From Streptomyces sp. NBC_01471 (GTDB lineage Bacteria > Actinomycetota > Actinomycetes > Streptomycetales > Streptomycetaceae), in NCBI RefSeq assembly GCF_041438865.1, contig NZ_CP109450.1, positions 558,001 through 622,000 on the forward strand: a stretch of 64,000 nucleotides of DNA. The letters are read 5' to 3'. The position numbers were made by a program, and so were the translations under genes. This document shows, one piece after another, positions 8,866-16,880 of the stretch. The notes beneath the pieces are model-generated. The model ran no database searches and was not told the origin of the DNA. It was given only the letters and a program-made list of their open reading frames with translations. Position 1 is the stretch's first letter. Every line of letters starts with the position of its first letter.

Positions 8866-9936
8866 GTGGGTTCTCCTGTGGTGCTCGGGATCGAGTCGTC
8901 GTGCGACGAGACGGGCGCCGGGCTGGTGCGGGACGGGCGGCTGCTGGGGCATGCGGTGGCGTCGAGCATGGACGAACACGCCCGTTTCGGTGGAGTGGTC
9001 CCGGAGATCGCCGCCCGTGCGCACGTGCACTCGTTCGTTCCGGTCGTGCGGGAGGCGCTGGAGCGGGCCGGGCTGCGGATGTCGGACATCGGTGCGGTGG
9101 CGGTCACCACGGGGCCGGGCCTCTCGGGGGCGTTGCAGGTGGGGCTGGCGGGGGCGAAGACGCTGGCCTTCTCGCTGGGGGTGCCACTGCACGGGGTGCA
9201 CCATCTGGCCGGGCACGTCGCGGCCGACACCTTGGAGCACGGGCCGTTGCCCGACCCGTGCATGGTGTTGATCGTGTCGGGCGGGCACACGTCCTTGCTG
9301 CTCGTGCGGGATCTGGCGAGGGATCCGATCGTGCACCTGGGCGACACCATCGATGACGCGGCCGGTGAGTGCTTCGACAAGGTGGCCCGGGTGTTCGGGC
9401 TGCCGTATCCGGGTGGGCCGGCTATCGACCGCACCGCGCGGGAGGGCGACCCACGGGCCGTGGCGTTTCCCCGGCCGCTGACGGGGACGAGGGATTCGCG
9501 CTACGACTTCTCCTTCTCGGGGCTGAAGACCTCCGCCGCCCGCTGGGCCGAGCGGTACCGGCTGCGGGGCGGGGAGTTGCCGGTCGCCGACGGGGCGGCC
9601 TCGCTCCAGGAGGCCGTGGCCGATGTGCTGACGCATAAGGCGGTGGCCGCCTGCCGTGAGCACGGAGTGGGGACGCTGGTCGTGGTGGGCGGGGTGGCCG
9701 CCAACTCCCGGGTGCGGGCGCTGGCCGAGGAGCGCTGCTCGGCTGCCGGGATCGTGCTGCGGGTGCCCCCGCTCAAGTTGTGCACCGACAACGGCGCGAT
9801 GATCGCCGCCGTCGGTGACCTCCTGGTCCGGGCGGGCGCCAAGCCGGCCCCGCTGGATGTCTCGATCGACCCGTCCGCGCCGCTGGAGTACGCAGCCCTG
9901 CACCCCGTCTCCCGCACCGGCGCGAGAGCGGCATGA
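8866..9936 (+). CDS. tsaD: tRNA N6-adenosine threonylcarbamoyltransferase (TsaD/Kae1/Gcp family)
   Basis: Transfers threonylcarbamoyl to A37 of ANN-decoding tRNAs, normally with TsaB and TsaE. The 356-residue protein has the family start [13 protein letters not shown], iron-binding HHLAGH (about residues 112-117), the SGGHTSLL phosphate loop, and [10 protein letters not shown] plus CTDNGAMIA near the C-terminus. GTG at 8866 follows AAAGAGG; the open frame starts earlier at 8758 but without similarity. An 8-bp palindrome GTTGCAAC (8831-8838) lies in the leader. TsaB, TsaE and GroES, the usual Streptomyces neighbours, are absent, so this may be a second copy (inference). Confidence 0.93.
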   Translation: MGSPVVLGIESSCDETGAGLVRDGRLLGHAVASSMDEHARFGGVVPEIAARAHVHSFVPVVREALERAGLRMSDIGAVAVTTGPGLSGALQVGLAGAKTLAFSLGVPLHGVHHLAGHVAADTLEHGPLPDPCMVLIVSGGHTSLLLVRDLARDPIVHLGDTIDDAAGECFDKVARVFGLPYPGGPAIDRTAREGDPRAVAFPRPLTGTRDSRYDFSFSGLKTSAARWAERYRLRGGELPVADGAASLQEAVADVLTHKAVAACREHGVGTLVVVGGVAANSRVRALAEERCSAAGIVLRVPPLKLCTDNGAMIAAVGDLLVRAGAKPAPLDVSIDPSAPLEYAALHPVSRTGARAA

Positions 9937-10079
9937 ACAACGCCATCGCCCTCCGGCGCGTCTCCGGCCCGGAGCTGCTGGGCCGCGAGGCGGGCGGGCG
10001 CCAGGTGTATGCCGAGGCGTTCGGCGCCGCGCCCTGGTCGCAGGACGATGAGGCGGCGGGCCGGTTCGCGGGCACCTGA
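9933..10079 (+). pseudogene. Truncated GNAT acetyltransferase, N-terminal 48 residues
   Basis: ATG at 9933 overlaps the tsaD stop (ATGA). The short product contains QVYAEAFGAAPWSQDDEAAGRF, best described as VYAEAFGA-PW-EAAGRFA, a segment common near the N-terminus of Streptomyces GNAT acetyltransferases. It then stops at TGA 10077, before any acetyl-CoA-binding motif. The translational coupling implies it once formed an operon with tsaD, recalling the tsaD-rimI arrangement of many bacteria. Identity is moderately sure; loss of function is clear from length. Confidence 0.6.
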
Positions 10080-10080
10080 G

Positions 10081-10124
10081 GGGTCCGGATGCGGGGCGTT
10101 CCTCGGCCCCCGGCATCCGGACCC
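10081..10124 (+). terminator. Hairpin terminator after tsaD and the GNAT remnant
   Basis: Perfect 12-bp stem GGGTCCGGATGC (10081-10092) with its complement at 10113-10124, immediately after the GNAT stop. It separates tsaD from the convergent ABC operon. Confidence 0.75.
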
Positions 10125-10221
10125 ATCAAGTGCCCCGGCTGGCGGCGGGCCGTGCCCGCCCCGGGTCGTGGCCGTGGAATGACTCGACCCGCTGTGGCCG
10201 GTCACCGGCTGCCCGAACAGA

Positions 10222-11847
10222 TCACCCGCCGTCGTAGCCGCTGATGCCGGGAGGGCCGGACCACGCGGCGGGCAACACGTGGTCCACGGACCCACGGCGT
10301 ACACAGCGGCCCCCGTCGAACAGTGCGGCCTCCTCGGCGATCGCCCGCACGGCGGGCAGGTCGTGGCTGATGAACAGCAGGGCGGTTCCGGCCGGGGCGA
10401 GCAGGCGGGGCAGCGCGTCGAGGACGCGCTGCCGGGATGCGGTGTCCAGGGCCGACGTCACCTCGTCGCATATCAGCAGTGCCGGACGAGCGGTCAGGGC
10501 CCGCACCAGCGCACACCGCTGGAGCTGGCCGCCGGAGAGCCGGTCCGGGGTCCGGTGGAGCAGCGTGTCGTCGAGGCCCAGCACAGCGCCGGTCTCCATC
10601 GCCTCGGCCGTCGCCTCCTCGCTCCGCAGCCCGCGCAGCAGCCTTGCGGTGTCGGCGAGTTGCGCGAGGACCGGACGGTGTTCCTCGAAGGAGCCGGCGC
10701 TGCTCTGGTGCACGTACTGGGTGACGCGGCGCTGTGCTGCGGTGCGCCGGTCGATGCGGCGCGGGAGTGGTCGGCCGTCGAACCGTACCTCTCCCAGGGA
10801 CGGTGTGGTCAGTCCGGCCAGCACCCGGGCGAACGTCGTCTTGCCCGAGCCGGAAGGACCGAGCAGTGCCGTCCTGCTGCCCGGCGGGAACGCCATCGAC
10901 ACGGGTCCGGCGAGCGGATCACCGGACCTGCGGCGCACGACGATGCCCGTGGCGGCGACCCCGTCGCGGACCTCCGGAGCCGGGCCGGGCCCGCCGGGGC
11001 CTGCCTGTTCGCCCACGCCGGTGGGGTGTTCCGCGGTGAGCAGCTCCCGGGTGGCCCGATGGCGGACGGCGGACAGCCGGACGGCGGTCGGTACGGAGTC
11101 GGCGACGGGGCCGCCCGCGCCGAGGACGTCGCCTGCCGGACCGTCGTCCACGGCCCGGCCGTCCTCCAGCACGATGACCCTGTCGGCCGTCTCCCGTACC
11201 AGCCGCAGGTCGTGGCTGAGCAGCAGCACGCCCGCGCCGTCGTCGGCCAGCGCCCGCACCGTACGGCCCAGGGCGTGCGCGAGCGCCGGGTCGAGGCCGC
11301 TGGTCGGCTCGTCGAGGACCAGGAGCCGCGCCCCCGTCGCCAAGGCGGAGGCGAGCGCCAGACGTTGCTGCTGGCCGCCGGAGAGCTGATGCGGGAAGCG
11401 ACGCCGGACGGCCGCCCACTCCAGACCGGCGGAGGTCAGTGCCCGGAGGGCGGCGGGCTTCCGCGCGGCTCGTCCCGGATGGCCGAGGGCGGCCAGCTCC
11501 GTGAGTGCGCCGCCGGCCCGGCGTACCGGATCCAGCACCGTCTCCGGGTGCTGCGGCAGATGCGCGGCGAGGCCCGCCCGGACCGCGGGACGCCGGGACG
11601 GCGCCAGGAGAAGCAGGTCCGTGCCCGCCAGCAGGACGCGTCCGGCCAGCCGCACGCCGCTCCGGGAGGTTCCGAGGGCCGCCAGGCCGAGCGTGGTCTT
11701 GCCGCTGCCCGACGGGCCGACGACGGCGGTGACGGCGCCCGCCGGAACGGTCAGTGCGACCCGGTCCAGCAGCGGGCGCTCCGCCCCGTCGGCGTGCGCG
11801 GAGAGCTCCGGGACATCCAGCAGCGGCCCGGGCGCGGAGCCGGTCAA
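10222..11847 (-). CDS. ABC transporter ATPase, fused DppD-DppF/NikD-NikE type
   Basis: 541 residues carrying two complete nucleotide-binding domains. The first has Walker A GPSGSGKTT, signature LSGGQQQRLALA and Walker B LLVLDEPTSGLD; the second has GPSGSGKTT, LSGGQLQRCALV and LLICDEVTSALD. It energises the two permeases upstream. Start is TTG 11847, overlapping the preceding stop (TTGA); the longer frame reaches 11904 but inside the permease gene. The Cys-rich tails found in many OppD/DppD proteins (and in the second transporter of this window) are absent. It is the last gene of the riboswitch-led operon. Confidence 0.9.
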   Translation of the reverse strand: MTGSAPGPLLDVPELSAHADGAERPLLDRVALTVPAGAVTAVVGPSGSGKTTLGLAALGTSRSGVRLAGRVLLAGTDLLLLAPSRRPAVRAGLAAHLPQHPETVLDPVRRAGGALTELAALGHPGRAARKPAALRALTSAGLEWAAVRRRFPHQLSGGQQQRLALASALATGARLLVLDEPTSGLDPALAHALGRTVRALADDGAGVLLLSHDLRLVRETADRVIVLEDGRAVDDGPAGDVLGAGGPVADSVPTAVRLSAVRHRATRELLTAEHPTGVGEQAGPGGPGPAPEVRDGVAATGIVVRRRSGDPLAGPVSMAFPPGSRTALLGPSGSGKTTFARVLAGLTTPSLGEVRFDGRPLPRRIDRRTAAQRRVTQYVHQSSAGSFEEHRPVLAQLADTARLLRGLRSEEATAEAMETGAVLGLDDTLLHRTPDRLSGGQLQRCALVRALTARPALLICDEVTSALDTASRQRVLDALPRLLAPAGTALLFISHDLPAVRAIAEEAALFDGGRCVRRGSVDHVLPAAWSGPPGISGYDGG

Positions 11848-12719
11848 CGGCCCGTCCTCTTCCGTGCGAGGGCGCGGTCCACGAGCAGGTTGCCGCCGAC
11901 GCACAGCGCCGTCAGCAGACCGGCGGGCACCAGCACCGCGGCGGGCTGGGTGAACAGGGCGTCGCTGTTGCGCTCGACGAGCACCGCCCAGTCCGGCGAG
12001 GACACGGGCAGACCCAGGCCGAGGAAGTTGGCGGATGCCAGCAGGTACAGCACCACGGAGAACCGGCCCCCCGCGTCGGTGGCCAGCGGGGCGGCCAACT
12101 CCCTTGCCAGGTGCCGGAGATGGATGTACGCCCAGCCGCGCCCCTGCATCCGCAGCGCCTCGACGACCGTGCGGGAGCCGGGCGCGAGCGCGGCCCCGCG
12201 TACCAGGCGTGCCACGGCCGGGACCTGGAGCACCCCGGCGACCGTCACCAGCCAGTACCAGTCACGGTGCCCCGTCGCGGCCAGGGTCATCAGCACCAGC
12301 AGTCCGGGGAACGCAAGCAGCAGGTCGAGGCCGCGCATCACCGTCTCGTCGAGGCCGCGCCGCGGGCCGGCGGCCAGGAGCCCGAGCGGCGCCCCCGCGG
12401 CCATGCCGATCAGCAGGGCCCCCAGGGCGCTGCCCAGCACCGAGGCACCGCCGTGCAGCACGAGCCACAGCACGTCCCGGCCCAGGACATCCGTACCGAG
12501 CGGGTGCCCCGCTCCGGGCGGCTGCGACGGCAGCGCGCCCTCCGCCGACGGCGCGTTACCGGCCACCCACGGCCCCAGCAGGGCTGCGAGCACCGGCACG
12601 CCGAGCAGCACCAGAGCGATCCACGGCCGGCGGGGCCGGCCGGTGCGCACGGCGCCACCGGTCCACCGGCCACGGCTCCCGCCGGCGTTCACGGCATCGG
12701 ACTTCTCCCACAAGGTCAC
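11844..12719 (-). CDS. ABC transporter permease, DppC/NikC type
   Basis: 291-residue inner-membrane subunit. Typical DppC features are a cytoplasmic N-terminus, the loop HPLGTDVLGRDVLWLVLHGG, and an EAA-like loop (VVEALRMQGRGWAYIHLRHL). GTG start at 12719 overlaps the stop of the DppB-type gene by 4 bp (GTGA). It is the partner of the adjacent permease and the fused ATPase in a cobalamin-regulated importer. Confidence 0.88.
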   Translation of the reverse strand: MTLWEKSDAVNAGGSRGRWTGGAVRTGRPRRPWIALVLLGVPVLAALLGPWVAGNAPSAEGALPSQPPGAGHPLGTDVLGRDVLWLVLHGGASVLGSALGALLIGMAAGAPLGLLAAGPRRGLDETVMRGLDLLLAFPGLLVLMTLAATGHRDWYWLVTVAGVLQVPAVARLVRGAALAPGSRTVVEALRMQGRGWAYIHLRHLARELAAPLATDAGGRFSVVLYLLASANFLGLGLPVSSPDWAVLVERNSDALFTQPAAVLVPAGLLTALCVGGNLLVDRALARKRTGR

Positions 12720-13663
12720 GCCGCCACCTCCCGGTACGGCGCCAGCCGGTGGGCGGCCAGGTCCCCGAGCAGGTTCACCGCGACGGCGGTGCCGGTGAAC
12801 AGCAGCGCGTACGTCTGCACCTGGGGCAGGTCCCGGTTCTGCACGGCCTCGACGAAACCGCTGCCAAGACCGCGGAAGCCGAACACGGCCTCCACCAGCA
12901 CGGTGCCGCCCAGCAGCCCCTCCACGCAGCGGGCGAACTGCTGCGCTGCGGGACCCAGGGCGCCCGGCAGTACATGGCGCAGCACCACCGTCCGCTCCCG
13001 CATCCCCAGAAGCCGCAGGTGCCCGGCGACGGCACCGTGCCGCCCCGCCGCCACACCGGCCCGGATCTGCCGCGCCAGATCACACAGGTGCCGGGCCGTC
13101 AGTACGGTGACGGGCAGCACCAGCACGGCCGGCTGCGCCAGCAGCGCGCCCGTGTCCATGCCGACCGCGGTGGCGGGCAGCAGCCCGGCCGCCAGCGACA
13201 CGGAGGCAACCAGCAGCAGCCCGAGCACGAACTCCGGTACGGCGTGCAGCAGAACAGTCGCCGTGTTCAGCGTCCGGTCGACGCGGCTGCCCTCCCGCAG
13301 CCCCGACACCGTGCCGAGGAGTGGCGCCAGGACCGTGACCAGTATCAGCGCCGGAACGCCCAGCAGCAGCGTCACCCCGATGCGGCGGCCGATGTCGTCG
13401 CCCACCGGCAGCCCGGTCGTCAGGGAGTGCCCGAAGTCGCCGGTGAGCAGCTGGCCGAGCCAGTGCCAGAAGCGGGCCCAGGCCGGCTCGTCAAGCCCCA
13501 ACTGGCTTCGGAGCGAGGCGACTTGTTCGGACGTGCCGAGTTCACCGCGGAGCACGTCGGCCGTGTCCCCTGGCAGCAGCGAACCGACGGCGAACACGGT
13601 GACCAGCACCATCAGGCACTGAAGCACTGCCAGCAGTGAGCGCCGCAGGACATAGGCGCGCAC
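12716..13663 (-). CDS. ABC transporter permease, DppB/NikB type
   Basis: 315 residues, beginning MRAYVLRRSLLAVLQCL, the usual DppB/NikB start. GTG at 13663 lies one base after the binding-protein stop, so the long frame reaching 14029 is not the gene. It has several hydrophobic spans and the C-terminal family stretch VEAVFGFRGLGSGFVEAV. It pairs with the DppC-type subunit. Coupling to both neighbours indicates one transcript from the riboswitch at 15.3-15.45 kb. Confidence 0.88.
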   Translation of the reverse strand: MRAYVLRRSLLAVLQCLMVLVTVFAVGSLLPGDTADVLRGELGTSEQVASLRSQLGLDEPAWARFWHWLGQLLTGDFGHSLTTGLPVGDDIGRRIGVTLLLGVPALILVTVLAPLLGTVSGLREGSRVDRTLNTATVLLHAVPEFVLGLLLVASVSLAAGLLPATAVGMDTGALLAQPAVLVLPVTVLTARHLCDLARQIRAGVAAGRHGAVAGHLRLLGMRERTVVLRHVLPGALGPAAQQFARCVEGLLGGTVLVEAVFGFRGLGSGFVEAVQNRDLPQVQTYALLFTGTAVAVNLLGDLAAHRLAPYREVAA

Positions 13664-13664
13664 G

Positions 13665-15248
13665 TCAGCCGATGCGGACCCGGTCGAACCGGGCCCAGTC
13701 GTGCGAGTTCGGCGGTGCCGCGCGCAGTCCGCGGACCGACGGGCCGATCGCGTCGTTGGCATCGGAGAACGCCCACACCAGCAGCCCGGACTCGTCCCGG
13801 GCGATCTTCTGGGCGCGCGCGAGCAGCGCCGGCCGGTCCTTCTCGTCGCGAGTGGTCCGGGAGCGCTCCAGCAGCGCGTCGAACTTCTTCGATGCGTACT
13901 GCGTCTGGTTGCGGGCCGCTCCACCGCGGACCCTTTGCTGGAGGAAGTCGGACACGGGCAGCGTGGAGGTGGTGTTGAAGGCGGCGACGCCCTGCGTCCT
14001 GATCTCGCTGAAATACGTGCTGGCCGCACGGGTGTTGGCGGTCAGCTTCAGCCCCACCTCGCGCAGCTGCCGCGCCATCAGGTCCGCGGCTGTCTCCCAC
14101 GTGGCGTCGACGGAGCTGGTCTCCACGGTGATGTGCAGCCCCTCCGCGCCGGCCGCCTTCACCAGGCTCCGCGCCTCGCCGACGTCCCGTTCGCGGGGCC
14201 TGAGACCTTGCGGGTAGCCGCGCAGGCCCATGCCGAAGAGGTCGTTCCCCGCCTCACCGTGCCCGGCCAGCGCGACCCGGACCAGCGCCTCGCGGTCGAG
14301 CCCGAGCTGCACGGCCCGCACCAGCCGCGGGTCGTCGAACGGCTTCCGGCCGGTGCGCAGCAGCAGCTGCTGGGCGGTGGCCCGTTCCGCGGTGAGCAGT
14401 CGCGTCGAGCCCTCCTTCTTCAGCCGGTCCACGGAGGCGCCGGCCATGTCGGAGGCGTAGTGGACCTGTCCGGACAGCAGCGCGTTGAGCCGCGCCGACT
14501 CCTCGTTCGCGGGGACGATCTCCAGCTCGGCGATGTGCGGGGCGCCGTCCCAGTGGTCGGCCCAGCGCCGGTAGCGGGCGGTGCCACCGGGCGTGAAGGA
14601 CACAAAGGTGAAGGGCCCGGAGCCGACGGGCTTGCGGAAGTCCCTCGTACCGTCGGGGATGATCTCGGTACCGGGGCCGGCGAAGACAGTGGGGAACTCG
14701 AAGTTCGGCGCCTTCAACACGAAGAGGACGGATCGCGCGCCCTCGGCCCTGGTGGCGTCGAAGTCGATCGCTGACAGCAGTACCTGCGAGGGGGAGCCGG
14801 TGGCGGGGTCCGCGGCACGGCGGTAACTGTAGAGAACGTCCTTCGCGGTCACCGGTTTCCCGTCGTGGAAGTCCGCCTTGCGCAGACGTATTCGCCAGCG
14901 GGTTCCGGAGGCGTCGCTCTCCCAGGACTCCGCGAGACGCTTGCGGACGGACATGTCGTCCGCGTACGTGCCGAGCGTGTCGTACAGGGCCTTGGCGCGG
15001 GCCTGGTCGACGAAGTTCGGGGCGATGTGGGGGTCGAGGGTCTCCTGCGAGCCGCCGGCCGTGAACGCGGCGCGGAACCGGTCGCCGCCTCCCCCGTCCT
15101 TCCCGTCCGCGCCGCAGCCGGTGAGCAGGCCGGAGGACGCGGCAAGTGCCAGGGCGCCCCCGGCGGCCAGCACGCTCCGCCTGCCGGGGCCTGGCCGGTT
15201 GCCGAGTTCCGGCCGGTGTACCGGCTCCGTCCGGGCATGCGTCATCAC
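13665..15248 (-). CDS. ABC transporter substrate-binding lipoprotein, SBP family 5 (peptide/nickel type), B12-riboswitch controlled
   Basis: 527 residues. The N-terminus has a twin-arginine stretch (GRRSVLAAGG) and a lipobox LLTGC with Cys45, so it is probably a Tat-exported lipoprotein. The body has the family-5 order: ETLDPHIAPNFVDQA, then VRKRLAESWE, FHDGKPVTAKDVLYSY and PVGSGPFTF. Family members bind peptides, nickel chelates or haem. Control by a cobalamin riboswitch makes a cobalt complex or corrinoid-related ligand the best guess (inference). Start is GTG 15248, followed directly by ATG 15245; GAGAGG precedes them. Confidence 0.88.
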   Translation of the reverse strand: MMTHARTEPVHRPELGNRPGPGRRSVLAAGGALALAASSGLLTGCGADGKDGGGGDRFRAAFTAGGSQETLDPHIAPNFVDQARAKALYDTLGTYADDMSVRKRLAESWESDASGTRWRIRLRKADFHDGKPVTAKDVLYSYRRAADPATGSPSQVLLSAIDFDATRAEGARSVLFVLKAPNFEFPTVFAGPGTEIIPDGTRDFRKPVGSGPFTFVSFTPGGTARYRRWADHWDGAPHIAELEIVPANEESARLNALLSGQVHYASDMAGASVDRLKKEGSTRLLTAERATAQQLLLRTGRKPFDDPRLVRAVQLGLDREALVRVALAGHGEAGNDLFGMGLRGYPQGLRPRERDVGEARSLVKAAGAEGLHITVETSSVDATWETAADLMARQLREVGLKLTANTRAASTYFSEIRTQGVAAFNTTSTLPVSDFLQQRVRGGAARNQTQYASKKFDALLERSRTTRDEKDRPALLARAQKIARDESGLLVWAFSDANDAIGPSVRGLRAAPPNSHDWARFDRVRIG

Positions 15249-15295
15249 AGTCGATCCTCTCCGGGGTGTCCTCGCCCCTGCTGTCGGACCGGCGA

Positions 15296-15450
15296 CGGGT
15301 CAGTCTCCTGGCTCCCGGATCATCGCTCGCCTCCGCCTTCCCATCCGCAGCCGCGGACAGTGACATGCAGGAGGACCGCTTCCCGGTCACAGTGGCGGGA
15401 CCGCGCCGGACTCGCACCGGCTTCCTGATCCCCGTCGCCTCGTGCACCCA
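15296..15450 (-). promoter_or_regulatory. Cobalamin riboswitch controlling the Opp/Nik-type ABC operon
   Basis: On the minus strand: GATCAGGAAGCCGGTGCGAG, TCCGGCGCGGTCCC, the B12 box GCCACTG (15390-15396), GATGGGAAGGCGGAG and, at the 3' end, GAGCCAGGAGACTGACCCG. This is a near-textbook cobalamin element. It ends about 50 bases before the binding-protein start, so it should govern the whole four-gene transporter operon. Confidence 0.95.
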
Positions 15451-15676
15451 TTGTGGCGCACGGGACGAGCGGAGCCGGACCCGGCTCTGCTCCCGGCTCC
15501 GGGGAGTGCGATCAGCTGGTCCCGGCAGCGCTGACGCGCAAGGTGCGGAGGAACGTCTTGTTCACGGCGCGCGCCAGGGGGCCGGTGGGTTGCGGCGACT
15601 TCCCTTGGTCGACGCGGAGGCTGCACCGCAGGCCAAGTCCCGGAGCTGACCACCTCGCGCAACCACGATGCGCCAG
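15451..15676. other. Region upstream of the riboswitch, no confident gene
   Basis: It should hold the promoter of the ABC operon. A minus-strand frame over 15530-15650 gives SLRVDQGKSPQPTGPLAR and onward to a TGA, but it has no start or ribosome site that I trust and no family that I recognise. Confidence 0.3.
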
Positions 15677-15714
15677 AGCCGCATGACCGGCCAGAGCGGG
15701 CCGGTCATGCGGCT
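15677..15714 (-). terminator. Hairpin after the methyltransferase gene
   Basis: Perfect 16-bp stem (15677-15692 with 15699-15714) and a 6-base loop, 31 bases past the methyltransferase stop on the minus strand. Confidence 0.75.
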
Positions 15715-15744
15715 TCGGCTCGCTCGACGCACAGGAAGGTCAGG

Positions 15745-16527
15745 TCACCGCAGTGCGGCGACCACCGCGTCACTGGGTGAACACCAGATCGGGCGTGCCT
15801 CCCGGAAACCGGCCTCCCGCAGGGTCCGCGTATGCCAGTCGGTGGTGGTGGGCCGCGCCGGGCGAGGGGCGTCGAGCGGCACCCGGGGGTCGCCCAGCAG
15901 GACGAACCGCCGTCGTACGGGTTCCGAGAGCGCCGGGTCCTCGGCGACCGCGCTCCACCAGGCGGCCCAGTCCTGCGCCCCGGCGGCCTGTTCACGTTCC
16001 TTGCGCGCCTCGGCGTGGGCACGGGCCGCGGCGTTGAGGATCGGCGCGGACTCGTCCACCATGTGGTCGGCGTTGAGGAAGACACCTCCTTCCCTGAGCA
16101 CTCCCGTCAGTTGGCGGTAGAGGGCGCGCAGCGGCTCGGTGTCCAGCCAGTGCAGCGCGGTAGCCGTGAGGACCGCGTCGTAGGAGCGGCGCGGCAGCGC
16201 CCGGGTCCAGCCCGGATCGGTGAGGTCCGCCGTCACGAACTCCACCCGCCGGTCGTCGGCGAATGAGTGGGCGGCAATGGTGAGCAGCGCGGGGTCCAGG
16301 TCGACTCCGGTGCACCGGGCATCGGGAAAGCGCCGCAGGACGCGGTCCGTGATGGTGCCGGTGCCGCAGGCGAGGTCCAGAATCACGGGGGCTGGGCCGA
16401 TCAGGGCCTCGGTCATGTCGAGCATGGCCCGGAACCGCTCTTCACGGTCGGGCATGTACCACTCCTGCTGCCGGTCCCAACTGGCCTGCCATGCAGGCCA
16501 GTCCGTACCGGCTTTCTTCTCCGTCAT
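15745..16527 (-). CDS. Class I SAM-dependent methyltransferase
   Basis: 260 residues with the Rossmann SAM-binding motif I (VILDLACGTGTITDRVL), an acidic motif II (CTGVDLDPALL), and post-motif DAVLTATALHWL, as in UbiE/trans-aconitate-type small-molecule methyltransferases. The Trp-rich N-terminus (WPAWQASWDRQQEWYMPDREERF) is shared by a Streptomyces subgroup whose substrate is unknown to me. ATG at 16527 is preceded by GAGGAA. It stands alone between a riboswitch region and a gene-poor stretch, so context gives no substrate. Confidence 0.85.
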   Translation of the reverse strand: MTEKKAGTDWPAWQASWDRQQEWYMPDREERFRAMLDMTEALIGPAPVILDLACGTGTITDRVLRRFPDARCTGVDLDPALLTIAAHSFADDRRVEFVTADLTDPGWTRALPRRSYDAVLTATALHWLDTEPLRALYRQLTGVLREGGVFLNADHMVDESAPILNAAARAHAEARKEREQAAGAQDWAAWWSAVAEDPALSEPVRRRFVLLGDPRVPLDAPRPARPTTTDWHTRTLREAGFREARPIWCSPSDAVVAALR

Positions 16528-16880
16528 GGATTCCTCCGGTGGTGGAGCTGTGATTCACGCGTCCGCTCCGGAGAAGTCGCGCTCCCAGCCCGGCTCCCGG
16601 ACGCACCCGGCACCCCGCCGTCGGGCGACGGTGGGATCCGGCCGTGGGCACCGATCCAGCAGACCGTGACGTGGTCCTCGCCCCCTCCAGCACGCGCAGA
16701 CAGCCGCCGTCGCCGAGCTCCCGGACCTGCGCCACACCGTTGGAGCGGTATGCCCGCCCCGGCGTCGAGGAGGTCGCCCGGCTCGCCGCCGGACGCGCCC
16801 CCGCCGCACGGGGCGGAACGTAAATCCGAGTGGATCAGGCCTTCACATTCTGCTCGTTGCCTCGTTGCCGCGTATCCCGG
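16528..16880. other. 353-base stretch without a recognisable gene
   Basis: Short open frames exist on both strands (for example VAQVRELGDGGCLRVLEGA on the minus strand near 16690-16735), but none has a credible start, ribosome site or family. It may contain a decayed gene. Confidence 0.3.

Noticed and set aside
12716..14029. Longer version of the B12-regulated DppB-type permease starting at 14029
   Set aside because: The extra part is out-of-frame reading of the binding-protein gene; GTG 13663, one base after its stop, is the real start.
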